DNA from: Imbricaverruca yamaguchii
Taxonomy: Eukaryota; Arthropoda; Thecostraca; Neoverrucidae
Direction of reading: 5' to 3'
NCBI GenBank assembly: GCA_034440575.1
Contig: JAOTOL010001174.1
Span: 186,001 to 250,000, forward strand
Length of the DNA: 64,000 nucleotides
Shown here one piece after another: positions 57,892-64,000 of this stretch (within the stretch, counting starts at the first letter, position 1; each line of letters starts with the position of its first letter). Both the position numbers and the translations under genes were made by a program. Under the pieces are notes generated by a model. It saw only the letters and a list, made by a program, of their open reading frames with translations. It searched no databases and was not told where the DNA came from.

Positions 57892-58217
57892 GCCGCCCCG
57901 GTAGCTCAGTTGGTTAGAGCGCTGGCCTGCACTGGTCTCGCCTATTAACCCAGGGTCCGAGTCGCTTCGCGCGCTCGCATTTAGCCCCCGGCCGGGAGTG
58001 TCAGTTGGCAGCTGGCCCGATAAGGCCGGGGACGAGCTACCGGGCGGCCGTGTCGGTGCATTGGCGGCACGTTAAACTTTCGGTCTAAATTCTGCCGTTG
58101 AGCTGGAGTTCATGGATCGGGTGGTGGGGCCAGGGTTCACGCAGCAAGCTCTGCTTAGCAATAGGACCCTGGTTCCTCAAGCCACCCCAACAACAATTCG
58201 GATTAAATTTATTTAAA
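57892..58217 (+). mobile_element. tRNA-derived SINE, full length
   Basis: Head GCCGCCCCGGTAGCTCAGTT (A box) and GGTCCGAGTCGC (B box, one base off GGTTCGA), body with GTGTCAGTTGGCAGCTGGCC and TGTCGGTGCATTGGCGGCAC, and tail CAACAACAATTCGGATTAAA, then A-rich. It matches the minus-strand copy at 23660-24000 over its whole length. It lies in intron 3 of the CPTP-like gene. Confidence 0.88.
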
Positions 58218-58219
58218 AA

Positions 58220-61200
58220 CAAAACCAAAAAATGTCTGGTTCACCAGCTGTTCATTTTCTGACCGCATGCCGGACGTGTACGTCCTTGGCTGATGCATAT
58301 GCACGCACCTTGAACCACGGAGCAGAACAAATTCGCAGCAAGTGTCAGACTGTTGTTTACTATGAGCAAATACGCAGCGATGCACGGCGAGTACACACGG
58401 AACACAACGATCTCCCTCCACACCAGAAATCAGCGTCCTGGAACAGGCTGGCTGCACTCCTGTGTATTGGTACACAATCTACACTGAGGGGTCCCGCCTG
58501 GCCCGAACAGCAGGCTTCTCAAACCGTAATACATTTTGTTTTTGTGGGAGTACATCGCATCGGGTTTCAATTTCATGATCCAGAATCTGATGTGCTCCTC
58601 CAATTCTGACTTTTTATTCCATCATCTTTTATGAAGTGCTCATTAGTTAGTTATTAGGGCTTTAGGGCGCATCGACTACATTGGTCATGTAGCGCCCAAA
58701 ATGAAGTGCTCATACTTTGTGATCAAATAAAGAGGTTGGTGGAGGCACTTCCACTTCTCAGCCGCTTTGAACAGCGCTTTGCATTGCAATACAATATTTC
58801 GAGTGATAGCCTACTCATTCGGAACCGTATCGTCTTTCAATTTTGAGACGTACCAACTCCATCACAGTATTTCTCCTGAAATACTCTCAATCCTTGTTCC
58901 AAGAACGGGATCTGTCAAAGGAGTTCCAGCGCGCGAGCAGCTTACCATACAGTTGGCACTGTATCCAGCGACGGGCGTCAGTCCCGGATGACAGAGGTAA
59001 CCTGTCGACTCGTGTTCCAGAGTCCCCAGTTCATTCCCAGGGACAAACGACGCCGATATTTCTGCATTTAGTGATGCAATTTGGCGAATGAGACGCACAT
59101 GGAATCACTTCAGCTTTGCATGAATGCCTACTGACGCTTGGCTATATAAACGCTGAAGGCAACGCGCCACGACCGACATTCACGGATGCTGGGCAGCGCA
59201 TTTAACACGTCTCGACGTTCGTCCAGCGCCACAATATGTGCATTATACCGGGCGACTCGACGGGGTAGTAGTTTACTACGAATACTACTAGGCTTACCAC
59301 ATCTATCACTCGCCTCACTGCCAGACCTAAGTAGGTGCCACTTGGGGAATGTGTCCCCTCGATCGGAAAATGACTTCTCCACGATAAACATTTCGCCACA
59401 TAAGGAAGGCTCAACTGCGTACCCTTTAATTTTTCGGCCGAGGGCAAGCACTGCAGAAGGCGCGAGTGCCCATGGACACGCAATTATCGCTTCGGAGATC
59501 AGAGTGCACTCACGTTTTTTTCCTAACATTTCTCACAATCATTTTTTAACCAGTGGCTTTCTCCAGATAAACGCAAATACCCATCCATGGACGTGCGTCT
59601 CCATCGAAATAATTGTGTCACAAGCCAGCTGGTTAAAAAAAAAAGTTAGCGAAGGGAAAAGCACGACAGCAATGAATGTCGATTTTAAGTGCATGCCAGG
59701 GACAAATATGTGAGCGGTAACTATGAGAGAAGATAACCAGCCGACGACAGCATGCGCAAGGATTGGCCGAAGCTGACCTAATGTGGTGTCCACCGTGGAC
59801 CGAACAGCATACACCACCGAACGGCACACGTTCAAACAGCGAGAAAAAGCAGCCAGTGGCCACTTGCAGCCGCATCTCTCCCGCACCCCACGCAGTGTGG
59901 TCTCTCTGAAGCCTCACACCACCAACACTATGACGCGAACCAGAGGACAAATGTAGCCACATCTCTCCACTGTTAAATTATTCGCAAAATAGGGTGGAAT
60001 TTACCACTTTTTGAACACTCAATCGACATCCTGCTCCAAGAAGAATAGACATCCAGCTTCTTGATGCGTTCTTATGACGTGTCTCCTTTCCAACATTACC
60101 ACGTTTGTTTAGTAGCATGATCACGCACTCGATAAGGGGTGGTGGTACACGAATATTCCGCGATGCAATTTCAGGTAAATGGATCATTAACAATGCGATA
60201 TGGCATACATCACCGGTGTATAGATTACTTTTTTTCTATCGCTATCCCAAATATAGCTCTTCCCAACATTTTAATATCAAAATAAATTATGACGGTTCAA
60301 ACATTTTTCAAATTTAAGTCTGAAAAACATCAAAGGCACTTGGAATGATAATACTTCGATGAAAAATTTGAACATCATACTGTGCTCGTGTCGACATCTC
60401 ACACCTAACGAAAAACCAAAATATTTTAACACTGTATCTCTCCTGCACCCCACGCAATGTAGTCTATCTGAACCCTCACACCACACACACTATGACGCTT
60501 GGTCAGAGTGTGGCTTCCTACCGCTCTACTGGTTTCGTATCATCCACAAAACGCTTGACCACCCACAACAAGATGAGAATTGAACGGAACCATTGGCCAA
60601 ACCGAATTTATATTCGAATTCCAGGGTTGAAGTGTGAAGTTACACCACAAGTACTGGAAGAGAATAAATACAACCTTGACATTCCTGGATATCACGGGAT
60701 ATCCAACATGCACATGCTCCAAAACCAAGTGACAAGTGATATGAATATAACATGCTATAATCTAATTGGGATGGAATATAACTGGGTGAGAAGTGATATG
60801 AACATCACTTGGAATAACGGAGGAAATAGCATGTGATGTGCTGTCATCTCAGTTCAGGGTTGGTTTTTATACTGAAATCTTTGATACGAAGAGGAAAAAT
60901 ACTGGTTCATCCAATCACGAAAATCATATTCTTTTTCGGATAGCATTATTGCTAAGTTGTGAAATAAAGCTGGACCGACACAAAACTTGTGACATAATAA
61001 TTTTGTTGCATGTTCCAATGCATTTTGGGCATTTTATCGCCAAACCGTAAGCATAATCGTCAGACAGCACTATTCAGAACCATTGAGAACCACCCAGCTA
61101 GCAAAAGGAACTTACAATTTTTTTTTAAAGAGAATAATCTTTTGGATGACAACAGTCTGGCAGCAGTTCGTTCTTCCTAGCCTGTTTCAGTTCCAAATAG

Positions 61201-61785
61201 TTTACTGGTTTCACAACTTTACTAACCATACAAAAGAACGAAAAGACACTTGGACAGCAAGTTTCCAATCCTCCCAAATCCTACCATAGGGTGCAGTCAG
61301 GCCTACCCCGGGTAAGCCGTACTAAGAGGACAGCCTACCCAACCGATCCAGTTCCAGTGGGCTGTCTCCTGGGCCTTCCAGCGAGCCATCCCATCGGCCT
61401 TCCAGCGGGCCATCTTATGGCTATTTCCGGATCCATCTTGAAGGTATTGCTCAACCCCAAGTAAGAGTATCACTCATAAGCCAGGATGAATGCACGAGTA
61501 CACTCCTCCATTTACTTTGACAGATCATTGCTCCTTTCAAGTGGTATTTAGAACATTTAAAACGTCTTTCAACCTGCCTTGGGAAGGGTACTCCACCATC
61601 CACTGTGACGTGTCCTCCAACCGACTTGGGGAAAGGATGTCCACGAGCTCCGAGCCACCATTCGCAAGATATTCTCCGATCCACCTTCAGAGGGCATTCT
61701 TTGAGCCAGCTTAAGACGGTGGCTTACCAGTCTACACTGATGAAGTGAGTTCTCCGTTCCCCCTCGGGAAGTGTCCGAGCGACCA
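58220..61785. other. Intron 3 of the CPTP-like gene, dispersed repeats only
   Basis: 58643-58693 repeats the TTAGTTATTAGGGCTTTAGG..GCGCATCGACTA motif found near 5930. A 60-base segment (CGCACCCCACGCAGTGTGGT..CTCACACCACCAACACTATGACGC) at 59877-59935 recurs at 60437-60497. Frames of 175 codons (59186, plus) and 133 codons (59529, minus) overlap each other and resemble nothing known to me. Confidence 0.45.
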
Positions 61786-61787
61786 AC

Positions 61788-61963
61788 CTTGAGCAGGGTG
61801 TCGCCGCGCGTGCCCAACGCGTACATGGCGAGCAGGGCGGCCTTCTGACCGAGCCACGGGTGGTGCGGGGCGAGCGTGCGCCGGTACGCCGCCTGGCACG
61901 CTGGCGCCAGCCGCTCCTCGTCCGACATGGAGCACAGCTCGTGCAGAAACTCGGCCACGAACC
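61788..61963 (-). CDS. Ceramide-1-phosphate transfer protein-like, exon 3
   Basis: Minus strand, acceptor GCCGCCGCAG, first two bases completing Gly116. It encodes FVAEFLHELCSMSDEERLAP, then ACQAAYRRTLAPHHPWLGQK and AALLAMYALGTRGDTLLK. The HHPWL block is the conserved HPW of the GLTP superfamily; His150 corresponds by alignment to the lipid-head-group histidine of human CPTP. The exon ends on a codon boundary at CTCAAG|GTTGGT, and 4.2 kb of intron follow. Confidence 0.93.
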
Positions 61964-62781
61964 CTGCGGCGGCGCAACGCAGTGTGACGCGCAGCGCTGC
62001 GCAGCACGAGTCAGCTGATTCTCATTCTCATCTCGTGGCACGTGTGTGCTGGGGCGCGTAGCACAGGTCAATGGATGATGGTGACTGCACCAGCTGGGAC
62101 AGTGGGTCGATTGACTGAGTCGTGGGGAATTGAGCATGCACCCACTGAAAGCGATGACACGACACCCACAATAGGTCGTCGATGACCCCAATCGAGTGAA
62201 CAGCACTGCACATGGAGCATGTACTTCGTCCAGCTGGACGCCGGTGGTCGCCAATATCCGTACATTTAAGATTTAGGGCGTTTCTACCAGAATCGACCAT
62301 TCGCGGATATCCGTACATCGGCAAGAGGATACGAGAAGAAGTAATGGCTTATCACAGAGTAGCTGCTACGCTGCAAGAATAGCATAGTTGGGAGAAACCA
62401 CCGCAGTAAGGCAAACACTACCGACTAGATTGCCACTGACAACACTACCTGAGTGGAAGTCACCTAGGCTGCGCCAGTCACGCTGAGTGTAAGTGATACC
62501 CTTTGACTCACAAAACTGCATCTGGTGCGACGAGGAAGAGATTGTGTCTGTGTGCTCATGTGGATGATATAGTTTCTGGACTATAGCATACGGAGACCTG
62601 CACTAATAAGTAGCACAACTCAGAACAATGTGCCTGAGCTAGTGGTGATGGTAGTGAAGTGATGAAGGTGGGGAGAAGTGGAAACAGAGAGCGGCACATC
62701 ATCAACACTCCTGGTTACAATGAGCACAGCCAGCCTGATGCAATGTGTGCTGTGTGCACATGCACATGAGCACATTCTGAC

Positions 62782-62993
62782 CCAGTGTGCGGTGCAGTCT
62801 GAGCAGGGTGCGACACCCGTTGCCGGCGGCGTCCTCGGTCAGTAGCCGATCAGTAGTCTCAAACTCCATCATGCTCTCCACGGTGGTGTAGCTGGCGCCG
62901 GCGCCGCCCTTGCGCAGGCAGTCGAGCTGCACCAGCTTCTGGCGCACGTCCGATGACAGCGGCAGAAACACCGGCCCCAACCGGCACAACAGT
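62782..62993 (-). CDS. Ceramide-1-phosphate transfer protein-like, exon 2 (phosphate-binding residues)
   Basis: Minus strand, acceptor CCCCACTGGCAG; the first base completes Lys45. It encodes LLCRLGPVFLPLSSDVRQKL, a middle segment with ASYTTVESMMEFE, and NGCRTLLRLHRTL. In the CPTP family Asp and Lys of SSDVxxK (here Asp60, Lys64) and both Arg of CRTxLRLHR (Arg106, Arg110) contact the sugar or phosphate head group. The Arg pair marks the phosphate-selective CPTP branch as opposed to glycolipid-binding GLTP; all four residues are present. The donor CACTGG|GTCAGA is non-consensus after position 4 but phase and homology agree. Confidence 0.93.
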
Positions 62994-63557
62994 CTGCCAG
63001 TGGGGTTCAGGGCTGTCACTCTGTATCTGCTGAAGAGAGCAACTGGGGCCCAATTATTTAACTCTACCGACCAGACTGAAGCTTAACCATTTAACTTTTA
63101 GAGGCATGCTTCCAAAACGCTTGAGTGCATCTTCTGCTCAAATTGCTTTTTTTTTTAGCAAACGGCTCCATTCTCAGGAGAAAAATATCTCCAAAAGCAT
63201 CAATTGCCACCCCCCCCCAATCAAGTTTACAAAGTGATACCAATGGTGGAGTTAACAAGTGAAGGAGTGTGACCTGGGTGAGTGAGATGCTGAATCAACA
63301 GCCTCAGGCAGTTAGCAATATTGCAAAGGGTCATATTGGATCACACAATATTTCTTAATTCAGCATGCATTATATACAACCTATTGAAGATGTTTGCCTT
63401 ACTATGCCAGATTGATGCCCATGAAATCCTCCAGATGTGTCATTGGTAATCAGTTAACATGCCATTCACCCTCATAAGACAAAACAGTGAGGGTTACACA
63501 TATATTTACAAAATAACTTATTATTATGTATCTTACTACATACTGAACAGTACTTAC

Positions 63558-63691
63558 TTGTGCACTTCATGATATGCAGATATATATTTATCTAAATACA
63601 AACAGCCATTCTTTGACATACACTGTCGAAAATTAGACGAGATCCCATCAATATCAAATTCAATGTCGTCTGAGATATTTGTGAAGTCCAT
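63558..63691 (-). CDS. Ceramide-1-phosphate transfer protein-like, exon 1 (start)
   Basis: The minus strand ATG (63691-63689) opens MDFTNISDDIEFDIDGISSN, then FRQCMSKNGCLYLDKYISAY and HEVHK, split after two bases at CACAA|GTAAGT. It matches the first helix of human CPTP (MDDSETGFNL..VVSFKQCL..LDPYIASW, from memory). CPTP is a soluble GLTP-fold protein moving ceramide-1-phosphate between membranes of the Golgi/trans-Golgi, plasma membrane and nucleus, with effects on eicosanoid and autophagy pathways in mammals. An acceptor TTTTCTTGTCTGCAG ends at 63707, so the ATG lies 15 bases into an exon and at least one 5' UTR exon should exist beyond 63706. Confidence 0.92.
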
Positions 63692-63706
63692 GCTTGCAAT
63701 ATGCAC
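63692..63706 (-). other. Short 5' UTR segment of the CPTP-like gene after a splice acceptor
   Basis: GTGCATATTGCAAGC lies between the acceptor (..TCTGCAG) and the start codon on the minus strand. The upstream UTR exon and promoter were not identified in 63707-64000. Confidence 0.5.
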
Positions 63707-64000
63707 CTGCAGACAAGAAAACATTGTGAGGAGTGTTCAATATTAATGATAGTAAAATGTATCCTGGATAAATTGCAGTTCACCAATTCATTATTGGGGT
63801 TTGGTCATGAAAATATAGTGGAATAGCCTTTTTGCTGGCTATTTTAAGAACACTGTGTGCCAGATAAGCCCTGACTGAGGTGCACTTGAGGAGCAATTGC
63901 CAGTCTAAAAATTGCAAAATTCTGGGATTTGGTAAAAAATACAGGAAAACCAAAATATTTTACCTTTATGGGGATCAACATACTATCCCTAACCCCTCTG

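Noticed and set aside
59128..59713. Frames of 133 (minus) and 175 (plus) codons in CPTP intron 3
   Set aside because: They overlap on opposite strands, match no family I know, and have no splice or repeat support.

Overview
The window is animal nuclear DNA. It holds intron-split genes with GT..AG junctions in consistent phase, GC-rich exons in AT-richer flanks, tRNA-derived SINEs, LINE fragments, small TTAA-flanked elements, and many micro- and minisatellites. The calmodulin-like protein most resembles, from memory, an arthropod branch (Drosophila CG11638), so an arthropod, perhaps a crustacean, is my best guess. No prokaryotic, organellar or viral genes were seen.

Four genes can be assembled from the sequence. 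(1) Plus strand, 1683-20731: a complete four-exon two-pore-domain (K2P) potassium channel, 389 aa, with both pore loops (TTLGYG and TTIGFG). (2) Plus strand, 26725-45214: a six-exon calmodulin-like protein, 169 aa, with three canonical EF-hand loops and a degenerate third one. (3) Minus strand, 48193-48468: a single-exon CENP-X/MHF2 histone-fold protein, 91 aa. (4) Minus strand, 63691-57477: a four-exon GLTP-fold protein of the ceramide-1-phosphate transfer protein (CPTP) type, 215 aa.

The rest is mostly repeats. K2P intron 1 has four perfect CRE palindromes, about 32 copies of a 67-bp unit and a 1.4-kb TTAA-flanked element. Intron 2 has 30-bp and 17-bp arrays, several tRNA-derived SINEs and a LINE split by a SINE. 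Intron 3 has a 300-bp polypyrimidine tract and one TTAA element nested inside another. The calmodulin-like gene is preceded by a 29-bp array carrying 13 CACGTG E-boxes. Its introns hold LINE 3' ends, a 104-bp-period array, 49-bp and 32-bp arrays and a foldback element.

The most interesting pattern is tandem repeats growing at exon edges. The K2P exon 1 donor is tandemly duplicated. The array before K2P exon 2 resembles the real acceptor. The 32-bp array stops about a dozen bases before exon 3 of the calmodulin-like gene. The acceptor flank of the last CPTP exon is duplicated as a 90-bp pair. The four genes have no evident shared pathway; they look like ordinary neighbours in a repeat-rich genome.
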